Origin: Oscillospiraceae bacterium
GTDB lineage: Bacteria > Bacillota > Clostridia > Oscillospirales > Ruminococcaceae
Reading direction: 5' to 3'
Length of the DNA: 57,730 nt
NCBI GenBank assembly: GCA_017559185.1
Contig: JAFYSU010000030.1
Location: 1 to 57,730, forward strand
Shown here: positions 8,394 through 16,824 of the stretch, piece by piece
Numbering within the stretch: the stretch's first letter is position 1
Layout: each line of letters begins with the position of its first letter
Program-made: the position numbers and the translations under genes
Notes under the pieces: generated by a model
What the model saw: the letters and a program-made list of their open reading frames with translations, nothing else
What the model was told of the DNA's origin: nothing
Database searches by the model: none

Positions 8394-9283
8394 TTGTTCA
8401 GCTCCCATTCTTTTATCTGTTTGGAAACCTCGTACATTGCAAGGTAGCTTTCGTGGCGTTCCTTTGCAATTTTGCCTTCTTCAACAGCCTGCAGTACAGC
8501 ACAGCCTTTTTCCTTGGTATGGCTGCATCCTGTAAAACGACAATCATGAATATATTCCTCAAACTCGCGGAAGCAATACTGCAGCTCGTCCTTTAAAATA
8601 ACCTCGTACCGTTCAAGTTCCACTGCCGAAAATCCGGGTGTATCGGCAATATATCCGCCGTTTTCCAGTTTGTACAATTCGGAATGGCGTGTTGTGTGTC
8701 GTCCGCGCCCAAGCTTTTCGCTTATGTGTGCTGTATCAATGGACAAACGGCTGTCGATTGCATTCAGCAGACTGGATTTGCCTACACCTGAATTTCCGCA
8801 AAATGCGCTTACTTTGCCTTGAAGCGCATTTTTTACATCTTCAACGCCTTCGCCTGTTTTGTTGCATACGGTGTATACCTCAAAGCCTGCATTGCGGTAC
8901 AGGTTTTCCATGTAGGAAGTATCGCCCAAATCAGCTTTTGTTATTACAATTATCTGCTCGATATTTTGGTGCTGGCATATTGCAATCATTTTATCCAGAA
9001 CCAAGAAATTAGGCTGTGGCTGTGCAATGGAGCTCACCAGTACAAGCTGGTCAAGATTTGCCACAGGCGGTCTTACAAGGCAGTTTTTCCTTGGCAGAAC
9101 TTCGGCAAGTGTCCCTGTTATACCATCTGCCGTTTCCACTATTACCCTATCACCAACACAGGGTTTGAATTTATCTTTTCTGAAAACGCCACGGGCGCGT
9201 GTTTCAATCTCTTTGCCGTCACACTCAACATAATAAAATCCGCCCAACAGCCTGATAACCAGTCCTTCTAACCTTTGCTCCAT
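8390..9283 (-). CDS. rsgA: Ribosome small-subunit GTPase RsgA
   Basis: RsgA is a circularly permuted GTPase that checks late maturation of the 30S subunit. The 297 residues show an N-terminal OB-fold, then G4 TKAD (115-118) before G1 GNSGVGKS (163-170) and G3 DTPG (214-217), the permuted order that defines the family. A C-terminal zinc knuckle carries C248, C253, H255 and C261. It lies downstream of prkC, with a hairpin between, and is overlapped by thiN. Confidence 0.97.
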   Translation of the reverse strand: MEQRLEGLVIRLLGGFYYVECDGKEIETRARGVFRKDKFKPCVGDRVIVETADGITGTLAEVLPRKNCLVRPPVANLDQLVLVSSIAQPQPNFLVLDKMIAICQHQNIEQIIVITKADLGDTSYMENLYRNAGFEVYTVCNKTGEGVEDVKNALQGKVSAFCGNSGVGKSSLLNAIDSRLSIDTAHISEKLGRGRHTTRHSELYKLENGGYIADTPGFSAVELERYEVILKDELQYCFREFEEYIHDCRFTGCSHTKEKGCAVLQAVEEGKIAKERHESYLAMYEVSKQIKEWELNK

Positions 9284-9300
9284 TCATTACAACCTTTCTG

Positions 9301-9333
9301 TTTTAAAACAAGGGGGCAAATTCATGCCCCCTT
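9301..9333 (-). terminator. Hairpin between prkC and rsgA
   Basis: The stem AAGGGGGCA (9310-9318) / TGCCCCCTT (9325-9333) is followed on the - strand by GTTTTAAAA. It looks like a partial terminator that sets rsgA-thiN-cobO below the kinase genes; no clear new promoter is seen for rsgA. Confidence 0.6.
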
Positions 9334-9341
9334 TAGTGTTT

Positions 9342-11333
9342 TTATACCTGTCTGTAGGTTCCGTTGTCAAAGTCCACTTCGTATATCGAATAAACGGTAT
9401 CCTCTACTCGCAGTGTTATTTCACGCTTACCGCTGCCCTTAAAGTTTACCACCCATTCACGAGACTGCTTTGGATTAAGCTCGTCGCCTACTACCTTTTT
9501 GTTTCCGTCGTATGCACCTATTTCGACAACCTCGTCAATGTTGCCCGGAAGTGTAAACACAACCTGTACGGTATTTGTTTCACCGCTTGCGCCGTCTGCG
9601 TTTTCGTCATTGTCGTAGTTCAAATATCCTCGTACAATGGTCAGTTCAACCGCCGAACCTTCGCGCACTTCGGTATCCGCTTCAGGATACTGCTCCAGAA
9701 CAATACCCGGTTCTTCATCGTCGGGAGCACGCACCTCGTTAACATAGCTTACACGAAGCTTGTAACTTGCAAGCAGTGCTTTTGCTTCGTCAAAGTTCAT
9801 GCCCGCAACATCAGGTATGCGTGTGTTTCTGTCCTGCGGACCACGGCTTACATAAACGGTAACCATTTCACCGCTTTGCACTTCACTTTTGCGCTCAGGG
9901 TCTGTTTTAACTACATAGCCATCGGCAATAGTATCGCTGAATATCATAAATTCATCGTAATCAAGCCCCTGCTCGCGCAGTTTTTTGTAAACCTCGGTAG
10001 CCTCCTGCCCCGAATAATCGGGCAATATAACAGTCTGTACACCGGCACTTACCTTTACACGAATGGTTGCACCCTGTTTTATGGTTTTTCCGCCTGCAGG
10101 CTGCTGCTTGAATATTACACCTTCGGGATATTCGCTGTTAAACTGTGTTTCCGCTACCTCGATTACAACTTGGTCACGATAGTCGCGGTTTCGTGCTGCG
10201 GTTTGATATTCCTGACCTACCAAGTCCGGTGCTGTTATTTCGGGCACATCGGCAAGCGGGTCGTTAATGATGAACATCATGGCAATAAAAAGCACCGCAA
10301 CAAGCGCAAATGCAAACGAAATACCCGCAAGCACAGGCAGCACGGGAAACGCCTTTTGAACAGGCGCTTTTTCACCGCTTGACTGCATTTGTGTTGATTT
10401 TTTTGTTGTAGGATTTGATGTCTTTTTCATGCTTTCCTGTTCCTGCCGCGCAGTTCTTTGTGCTGCGGGCGGCTCCTGAAGATATTTGTACTCAAAGCTT
10501 ATCGACGGATTTCTTTTAAATTCTGCGATGCCCTCAAGCATTTCTGCCGCAGACTGGTAACGGTAATTTACATCCTTTTGTGTTGCTTTTAAAACTATCT
10601 CCTCAAGACCTTCGGGAATTTCGGGGTTTATTTCTCTTGGCTTCACAATTGGCGACTGTATCTGCTTTATTGCTACCGAAACAGGCGAGTCCGCTTCAAA
10701 AGGTACTCTTCCCGTAAGCATTTCATACAGCATTACCCCAACAGAATATATGTCTGTTCTGGCATCAATTTCGGCACCGCTTGCCTGTTCAGGACTAATG
10801 TAATGCACCGAACCGATTGCTTTTTCGGTAAGTGTGCGTGTTTCGCTTCTGGAAAAACGCGCAATGCCAAAGTCGGTTATTTTTATTGTAGCGTCACGCA
10901 AAAGCATTATGTTCTGCGGCTTTATGTCACGGTGAACAATGCCCTTGTCGTGTGCGTGCTGAAGTGCACGCAGTATCTGCACAGTAAAATGTACAGCCTC
11001 GCGGTAACGCAGCACCTTTTGGTGTTCAATGTATTCTTTAAGCGTTATACCGTCGATATACTCCATTACAATGGAGTTCATTCTGTTTGAAAAGCTTACA
11101 TCGTAAACTTTTACTATATTGGGGTGATTAAGCAGCGATATTGCTTTTGATTCGTTTTTAAAGCGTCTTAAAAATTCTTCGTTGGCAGCAAATTCGTCTC
11201 GCAGTATTTTAACCGCAACAATGCGCTCCTCTATCACATCATAGGCCTTGTAGACATTAGCCATACCGCCAATGCCAATCAGTTCCCTGATTTCATAGCG
11301 GCCGTCTACCTTTTTGCCGATGTATTTATCCAT
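9342..11333 (-). CDS. prkC: PASTA-domain Ser/Thr protein kinase PrkC
   Basis: This membrane receptor kinase senses muropeptides or lipid II through extracellular PASTA domains. The 663 residues comprise a kinase domain (Lys42, HRD at 134-136, DFG at 154-156), a charged juxtamembrane linker, one transmembrane segment (about 331-355) and three PASTA repeats (about 362-572). A Ser/Gly-rich C-terminal beta domain follows. GGAGG precedes the ATG. The partner phosphatase prpC ends 18 bases upstream, the usual pair. In spore formers PrkC also acts in germination in response to peptidoglycan fragments; that role here is inference. Confidence 0.97.
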   Translation of the reverse strand: MDKYIGKKVDGRYEIRELIGIGGMANVYKAYDVIEERIVAVKILRDEFAANEEFLRRFKNESKAISLLNHPNIVKVYDVSFSNRMNSIVMEYIDGITLKEYIEHQKVLRYREAVHFTVQILRALQHAHDKGIVHRDIKPQNIMLLRDATIKITDFGIARFSRSETRTLTEKAIGSVHYISPEQASGAEIDARTDIYSVGVMLYEMLTGRVPFEADSPVSVAIKQIQSPIVKPREINPEIPEGLEEIVLKATQKDVNYRYQSAAEMLEGIAEFKRNPSISFEYKYLQEPPAAQRTARQEQESMKKTSNPTTKKSTQMQSSGEKAPVQKAFPVLPVLAGISFAFALVAVLFIAMMFIINDPLADVPEITAPDLVGQEYQTAARNRDYRDQVVIEVAETQFNSEYPEGVIFKQQPAGGKTIKQGATIRVKVSAGVQTVILPDYSGQEATEVYKKLREQGLDYDEFMIFSDTIADGYVVKTDPERKSEVQSGEMVTVYVSRGPQDRNTRIPDVAGMNFDEAKALLASYKLRVSYVNEVRAPDDEEPGIVLEQYPEADTEVREGSAVELTIVRGYLNYDNDENADGASGETNTVQVVFTLPGNIDEVVEIGAYDGNKKVVGDELNPKQSREWVVNFKGSGKREITLRVEDTVYSIYEVDFDNGTYRQV

Positions 11334-11351
11334 ATATTCCTCCGTACGAGT

Positions 11352-12095
11352 TTATCGGTCACTTTTTGCTACTACAACTGCGGTAACATTATCATGTCCG
11401 CCTTTGCCGTTCGCAAATTCAATCAGCGGTTCAGCCGACTTTGCTGCCTGAGCCTGTTTGAGCAGCATTGGCAGCTGCTGTACTCCAAGATAGTTTGATA
11501 GTCCGTCGCTGCACAGCAGCAAGGACATACCTGCATCAAAGCCTTCATAAAGGTCATAGTCAAACTTCATAACTGGGAACACCCCAAGCACATTTGTAAG
11601 GTGGTGCCTTTGCGGATGTATGCGTGCATCCTCGGCAGTTATTTCACCCTTTGAAAGTTTATCCTGAACTACGGTGTGGTCGGTTGTGAGCTGTGCGGCA
11701 ATTTCGCCGTCATTAACATATATGCGGCTGTCCCCCACATGTGCAAGGTAAACCTTTTTGTCATCGACAATTACAAGTGCAACGGTAGTTCCCATTCCAC
11801 GGTAATCATCGTTTTCGTTAGAAAGATTATATACCTTTTTGTTTGCCGACTGCATGGCACTTGAAATAATGTTTCGTACAGTTATTTCGCTAAGTCCCGC
11901 ACGAATGTTCTTTTTAAAGTGCTCGTCTATCACCGAACATGCGGCAGAGCTTGCCACATCTCCGGCTTTTGCACCTCCCATTCCGTCGCAAACTATTGCA
12001 TAACCTGTTTTTTCGTCTATAACACGAGTGACAAAGCAGTCCTGATTCTGTTCGCGAACCATGCCGCAATGGGTATTGCCGTAAATTTGAATCAC
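11352..12095 (-). CDS. prpC: PP2C-family protein phosphatase
   Basis: This metal-dependent phosphatase opposes PrkC. It shows the PP2C motifs DGMGG, the acidic DDYRGMGTT region, HVGDSR and GGHDNVTAVVV. About 247 residues result from a GTG start at 12095, where GGGAGG lies 7 bases upstream and the start overlaps the rlmN stop as GTGA. An upstream ATG (12143) would add about 16 residues inside rlmN without a family match. It is translationally coupled to rlmN. Confidence 0.94.
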   Translation of the reverse strand: MIQIYGNTHCGMVREQNQDCFVTRVIDEKTGYAIVCDGMGGAKAGDVASSAACSVIDEHFKKNIRAGLSEITVRNIISSAMQSANKKVYNLSNENDDYRGMGTTVALVIVDDKKVYLAHVGDSRIYVNDGEIAAQLTTDHTVVQDKLSKGEITAEDARIHPQRHHLTNVLGVFPVMKFDYDLYEGFDAGMSLLLCSDGLSNYLGVQQLPMLLKQAQAAKSAEPLIEFANGKGGHDNVTAVVVAKSDR

Positions 12096-13150
12096 TGCTT
12101 TTCCTCCCTTCTCATGCCTTCCTCGCGGCGAAGCTGTCCGCACGCCGCACTGATGTCCGAACCGAGCTCGCGTCGGATTGTCGCATTAAGCCCAAGTTTT
12201 CCCAATGTATTTTGAAAATCGCGTATCGCCTGTGCTCCGCTTCGTTTAAGACCTCGTTCCTTAACCTCGTTTACGGGTATAAGGTTAATATGGCAAGGAA
12301 GCCCTTTGAGCAAAGTGCTTAACTCTTCTGCCGCTTGAATACTGTCGTTAACACCTGCAATAAGCGCATATTCAAAGGTTATTCTTCGCCCTGTCTTTTT
12401 AAAGTAGTCACGGCACGCTTGAATAAGCTTTTCTATTGCGTAGCGGTCGTTTACAGGCATGGTTCTGCTGCGCATTTCATTGTTTGGCGCGTGCAGCGAC
12501 ACTGCCAATGTAAGCTGATAATCTTTATCGGCAAGGTCATATATTCTTTCAACCAAACCGCAGGTGGACAAGGTAACATGACGCAAGCTCAAATTGTAGC
12601 CTTCGGGACTTCTGAGCAGCTCCAAGAATTTTGTAACATTGTCAAAGTTATCAAGCGGTTCGCCAATGCCCATAAGCACAAGGCTGTCCACACGCTGTCC
12701 GCTGTCTTTAACAGCATAGTATATTTCGTCCAGCATTTCGGATGGGGTAAGGTTTCTTACCCAACCTGCCAAAGTAGATGCACAGAACTTACAGCCCATT
12801 TTACAGCCTACCTGTGTTGAAATACAAAGGCTGCTGCCATGCTTGTACTTCATTAAAACCGCTTCGACACAGTTGCCGTCCTTAAGCTCATACAAGTATT
12901 TTACCGTACCATCTATGGCAGATACAAGCTTTCTTTTTATACTAAGCGAATTTATGTAATATCTTTCCGCCAGTTTTGCTCGTAAATCTTTGGAAAGGTT
13001 GGTCATTTGCTCGAAATCGTCAACATAAAAACAGTGCAGCCATGAATAGACCTGTCCTGCACGAAATGCAGGCAGACCCAGTTCTTTCATCTGTTGTTTC
13101 AGTTCATCCAGACTCATGGACTTTATATCCAGTTTTTCCAAAGCTAACAC
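12092..13150 (-). CDS. rlmN: 23S rRNA (A2503-C2)/tRNA (A37-C2) methyltransferase RlmN
   Basis: This radical-SAM enzyme methylates C2 of A2503 in 23S rRNA and of A37 in some tRNAs. The 352 residues carry the cluster motif CKMGCKFC (C116, C120, C123) and the C-terminal catalytic Cys in GSDISAACGQL. It lies between rsmB and prpC, the conserved Gram-positive order. Identification is firm. Confidence 0.97.
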   Translation of the reverse strand: MLALEKLDIKSMSLDELKQQMKELGLPAFRAGQVYSWLHCFYVDDFEQMTNLSKDLRAKLAERYYINSLSIKRKLVSAIDGTVKYLYELKDGNCVEAVLMKYKHGSSLCISTQVGCKMGCKFCASTLAGWVRNLTPSEMLDEIYYAVKDSGQRVDSLVLMGIGEPLDNFDNVTKFLELLRSPEGYNLSLRHVTLSTCGLVERIYDLADKDYQLTLAVSLHAPNNEMRSRTMPVNDRYAIEKLIQACRDYFKKTGRRITFEYALIAGVNDSIQAAEELSTLLKGLPCHINLIPVNEVKERGLKRSGAQAIRDFQNTLGKLGLNATIRRELGSDISAACGQLRREEGMRREEKQ

Positions 13151-13176
13151 CTCATTTTTATTATGTCAACAAGGGT

Positions 13177-14484
13177 TTACCCCTCTTTTTTTCGCATTGT
13201 CGCAAAGAAAAATCCGTCGGTTTGTTCATCCTGCGGCAGCAATGTTGTGTGCCAGCCGGATTTGTGCAGCTTGTTTTCCAGCGGTTCAAAATCCGGATGC
13301 TCCTGCAAAAACCGCTGTGCCACTGCAAGGTTTTCATCTTTTGCCAATGTGCATGTGGAGTACATAACAACACCGCCCGGCTTACAGTATTTTGACGAGT
13401 TTTCAAGGATTTTATACTGCAGCTGTGCAAGGTCTTTTATGTCTTCGGGAGCTTTGTAGCGTATTTCGGGCTTTTTACCCATAACACCCAAGCCCGAACA
13501 AGGCACATCACACAATACACGGTCAAACTGACCCAAGCTTTCGTTATAAACGGTACCGTCATTCAGCATAGGTTTGATTATGGATACACCTAAGCGTTTT
13601 GCACCGTCAGCAATTAAGCCTATTTTGTGTTCATGCACATCGCACGAAATTATCTCGCCGCAGTTTTCCATGAGCTGTGCCATGGTAAAAGACTTTGAAC
13701 CCGGTGCGGAACATGCATCAAGCACTCGTTCACCCTTTTGCGGTCCAAGCAATGACGCCGCCATCTGGCAGGACTTGTCCTGAATGTGAAAAAGTCCCTG
13801 TTCAAAGGCTTCAATATTTTCAATCGAACCTGTGCCTGTCAAAGCAACACAGCCGTCAAGCTTTTCATCCTTAACACAGCCTATACCCGCCGCTTCAAGC
13901 TTGCTGCACAGTTCGTCCGGTGTTATTTTCAAAGTGTTTACTCGTGCATAAAGCACAGGTCTGCCCAAAAACGCTTCCATTGTTCCTATTGCTGCCTGCT
14001 TGCCGTAATCGTCAACAAGCTGTTTTACCAGCCATTCGGGACAGGAATATTCAATGCTGAGTTTTTTTGTTTCATTGCCCTTTACAGGCGGCAGTTTACC
14101 GCCGTCACGCAAGAACGAACGAAGTACACCGTTAACAAAACCCGATGCACTTGTGCATTTGAACTGGCGTGTTAAACCTACACTTTCGTTTACCACTGCC
14201 GACGACGGAACCTTGTCCATGTAAAGCAGCTGGTAAAATGCTGTGCGAAGTATCTGCACAACTGCCGGAGTAAGCTTTTTAATTGGCTTTTTGGTGTAAT
14301 GGCATATAACAAAATCAAGTGTGATTTTTCGTTCAAGAACGCCATAAAACAGGACAGACGCAAATGCGCCGTCCTGTTTGGATAATTTACCCTTATTTAA
14401 TGCGCCGGCAAGAACAAGGTTGGAATAACCGCCCTGTGTTTCTACCGCCAGCAAAGCCTGTACTGCAAGCTGTCTTGCTGTCAT
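13177..14484 (-). CDS. rsmB: 16S rRNA (cytosine-967-C5) methyltransferase RsmB
   Basis: The 435 residues combine an N-terminal NusB-like RNA-binding domain (about 1-135) with a C-terminal Rossmann methyltransferase. The SAM motif is DACSAPGSK, and the two catalytic cysteines lie in DVPCSGLG and YSTCTL, as in m5C RNA methyltransferases. It sits 26 bases upstream of rlmN and just downstream of the zinc metallopeptidase gene. Confidence 0.96.
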   Translation of the reverse strand: MTARQLAVQALLAVETQGGYSNLVLAGALNKGKLSKQDGAFASVLFYGVLERKITLDFVICHYTKKPIKKLTPAVVQILRTAFYQLLYMDKVPSSAVVNESVGLTRQFKCTSASGFVNGVLRSFLRDGGKLPPVKGNETKKLSIEYSCPEWLVKQLVDDYGKQAAIGTMEAFLGRPVLYARVNTLKITPDELCSKLEAAGIGCVKDEKLDGCVALTGTGSIENIEAFEQGLFHIQDKSCQMAASLLGPQKGERVLDACSAPGSKSFTMAQLMENCGEIISCDVHEHKIGLIADGAKRLGVSIIKPMLNDGTVYNESLGQFDRVLCDVPCSGLGVMGKKPEIRYKAPEDIKDLAQLQYKILENSSKYCKPGGVVMYSTCTLAKDENLAVAQRFLQEHPDFEPLENKLHKSGWHTTLLPQDEQTDGFFFATMRKKEG

Positions 14485-14505
14485 AAATATATCTCCATTT
14501 TCGGT

Positions 14506-15198
14506 TTAATCGTCGTTTCTTCTTCCACCAAACAGCAGTACCAATCTTAAAAGCTGTGCAGCGGAGGTTATGAGTGCAGCTACATATGTCATTGCAGCAG
14601 CCGAAAGCACTTTCTTTGCTCCGTCAAGCTCTTCGGCTTCCAAAATGTAGTCCTGTTCCAAAATTGCCAACGCTCTTGAGCTTGCATTAAATTCAACAGG
14701 AAGAGTAACAAGCTGAAAAACTGTCATTGTGGAAAACAGTATAATTCCCAAATTTACAAGCGATGGTGCCGAAAAAAGTATCCCTGCCAAAAGCAGCGGC
14801 ATAGACAGATTAGACCCCAAATTGGTTATTGGAATAATGGCTGTTCGCACCTTTATTGGGAAATATCCGTGTGCGTGCTGTATTGCGTGACCTACCTCGT
14901 GTGCGGCAACCCCAATCGAAGCTATCGAGGTGCTGCCGTAAACCGAGTCGGATAAACGAACAACATTGGTTGTTGGGTCATAGTGGTCGGACAAATTGCC
15001 CGCTATATGCTGTATCTGCACATGGTTAAGACCGTAGGCATCCAAAATTCTTCGCGCTGCCTGTGCACCTGTTATACCGCGTCTGCTTGCAACACGGCTG
15101 TACCTTTGAAATGACGACTGCACTCTGGACTGCGCTATCATTGCAATAATCATTGCAGGCAGTATGAGTGTTAAATAATATTGATCCATGTAAAACAT
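14506..15198 (-). CDS. YugP-family membrane zinc metallopeptidase
   Basis: This is a neutral zinc metallopeptidase of the YugP type, about 230 residues, with the zinc motif HEVGHAIQH and three or more hydrophobic membrane segments (N-terminal, middle LSMPLLLAGILF, and LVNLGIILFSTM). I chose ATG 15198 (MFYMDQYY), downstream of GGAGG; the frame extends 14 codons further but would run into a dyad. The substrate is unknown. The location between fmt and rsmB is usual in Clostridia. Confidence 0.88.
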   Translation of the reverse strand: MFYMDQYYLTLILPAMIIAMIAQSRVQSSFQRYSRVASRRGITGAQAARRILDAYGLNHVQIQHIAGNLSDHYDPTTNVVRLSDSVYGSTSIASIGVAAHEVGHAIQHAHGYFPIKVRTAIIPITNLGSNLSMPLLLAGILFSAPSLVNLGIILFSTMTVFQLVTLPVEFNASSRALAILEQDYILEAEELDGAKKVLSAAAMTYVAALITSAAQLLRLVLLFGGRRNDD

Positions 15199-15221
15199 GA
15201 TCGTTAATTCCTCCGAATTCA

Positions 15222-15245
15222 TTGGTAATGTTTTTACCAAGTATA
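15222..15245 (-). promoter_or_regulatory. Dyad at presumed yugP transcription start
   Basis: A perfect 7-bp inverted repeat TTGGTAA-N5-TTACCAA (15222-15240) begins at the last T of a - strand TATACT (15240-15245). No convincing -35 is visible. The geometry is the same as at the spoVM dyad (7120-7145). Confidence 0.4.
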
Positions 15246-15311
15246 AACCCGCTATTTGAATTGGTTGTTAATAAAGTGTAACATAATAAATTCGGTTTAT
15301 TCTTTTATTAA

Positions 15312-16232
15312 CTAATTACCGAAAATTGTCCCTTTTGCCAACTGGCGGCCACGCAGAAAAACATCCGCAGTCATTCTTTTTGAACCTGCCAGCTGTACTT
15401 CGGTAAATTCCAAAGCACCTTCACCGCAAGCTACTATCATTCGTTTTTCGTCGATAAGCTCGCCCGGTTTGCCCTTGCCTTCACTGAGTTTTGCGGAATG
15501 AACCTTCAGGTTTTTGTCACCCAATGTAGTATATGCCCCCGGCCAAGGCGAAACACCTCTGATAAGGCAGTGAAGCTCTTTTGCAGAACGAGTAAAGTCA
15601 AGCTTTCCTGTTTCCTTGCTGAGCATTGGCGCATACGAGGACAAGCTGTCGTCCTGTGGTTCACGAGGCGCTTTACCCTGTGCGATAAGTTCAATAGTCT
15701 GGCTTATGCACTCTGCACCCAATACTGCAAGACGGTCGTAAAGCTCGCCCGCAGTTTCTTCTTCCCCAATCGGTGTGGACATCTTCAAAATCATGTCCCC
15801 TGTATCCAAACCTTCTGCCATGTACATGGTGGTAACTCCGGTTTCCTTTTCCCCGTTTATTACACTCCACTGGATAGGACCTGCTCCACGGTATTTTGGC
15901 AGCAAGGACGCATGAACATTAACACAGCCGTACTTTGGAAGCTCCAGTATTTCCTTTGGCAGTATTTTGCCGTATGCTACAACAACAATAAGTTCCGGTG
16001 CAAGCTCTTTTAAAATTTCCAAAGCCTGACCGTCACGCATTTTTTCGGGCTGGTAAACAGGTATACCCTTTTCCTGTGCAAGCACCTTTACAGGAGGCGG
16101 TGTTAGGGTGTAGTGTCTGCCCTGCGGCTTGTCCGGTTGGGTAAGAACTCCCACTACCTCATGACCGTCATTTATAATGCGGTCGAGCATTGGTACGGCT
16201 ATATCAGGTGTACCCATAAAAACTATCTTCAA
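15312..16232 (-). CDS. fmt: Methionyl-tRNA formyltransferase
   Basis: This enzyme formylates initiator Met-tRNA with 10-formyl-THF. The 306 residues contain the catalytic set Asn105, His107 and Asp143 in NVHASLLPKYRGAGP and GLDTGDMI. A C-terminal OB-like domain follows. The neighbour def encodes the deformylase that removes the same formyl group, and a 5-formyl-THF cyclo-ligase lies elsewhere in the window (29389). Confidence 0.98.
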   Translation of the reverse strand: MKIVFMGTPDIAVPMLDRIINDGHEVVGVLTQPDKPQGRHYTLTPPPVKVLAQEKGIPVYQPEKMRDGQALEILKELAPELIVVVAYGKILPKEILELPKYGCVNVHASLLPKYRGAGPIQWSVINGEKETGVTTMYMAEGLDTGDMILKMSTPIGEEETAGELYDRLAVLGAECISQTIELIAQGKAPREPQDDSLSSYAPMLSKETGKLDFTRSAKELHCLIRGVSPWPGAYTTLGDKNLKVHSAKLSEGKGKPGELIDEKRMIVACGEGALEFTEVQLAGSKRMTADVFLRGRQLAKGTIFGN

Positions 16233-16273
16233 GGTTTTTCCTCCTATTGACTTTTATAGCTGGTCTTTAATGC

Positions 16274-16741
16274 TTACAGCTCGTCATCTTTAAGCATGCG
16301 AATAACCTTATCCTTAAACAAATGACCGTCAAGGTGGTCATTTTCGTGGCAGATTGCCTGAGCGAGCAAAAGGTCTTCGGTAGTAAGTGTAAATTCTTCA
16401 CCGTTGCGGTCGGTTGCGGTAACCGTAACCTTTGTAGGGCGGATTATTCTGCCGAATTCACCTGGGCTGGACAAACAGCCTTCGGTGCGTTCTTCTTCAC
16501 CCGATGTTTCGATAATTTTAGGATTTATAAAAACCAGCGGGCTTTCACCGTCTGTATCAATTATAAACAAACGGCGGATTATTCCAACCTGCGGTGCAGC
16601 AAGACCTACACCATTTGCAGCGTACATGGTTTCAAACATGTCATCGATAAGTGTTTGGATTTTTTCGTCAATTTTTTCAACAGGACGGCAAACCTTGCGC
16701 AGACATGGGTCGTCGTCTTTTCTGATTTCTCTTGTCGCCAT
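16274..16741 (-). CDS. def: Peptide deformylase
   Basis: Removes the N-formyl group from nascent proteins. All three motifs are present: GVGLAAPQ (44-51), EGCLS (87-91) with the metal-binding Cys89, and HENDH (132-136), a variant of the common HEIDH that keeps both His and the Glu. With start ATG 16741 it has 155 residues, normal for the family; a GGGGG run precedes it. An in-frame GTG at 16828 overlaps the priA stop as GTGA and would add a very basic 29-residue extension, so the start is open. Confidence 0.93.
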   Translation of the reverse strand: MATREIRKDDDPCLRKVCRPVEKIDEKIQTLIDDMFETMYAANGVGLAAPQVGIIRRLFIIDTDGESPLVFINPKIIETSGEEERTEGCLSSPGEFGRIIRPTKVTVTATDRNGEEFTLTTEDLLLAQAICHENDHLDGHLFKDKVIRMLKDDEL

Positions 16742-16824
16742 TTTTTTATTCCCCCGTTCAAGTTTTGCTCTCCTGCTTCTTCGCAGCGGATTTCTTCCTT
16801 TATTTCTTTTATTTTCCATAGTAT

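Noticed and set aside
9324..10382. A 352-codon open frame antisense to prkC
   Set aside because: Shadow of the kinase gene; Cys/Tyr/Phe-rich with no motif.
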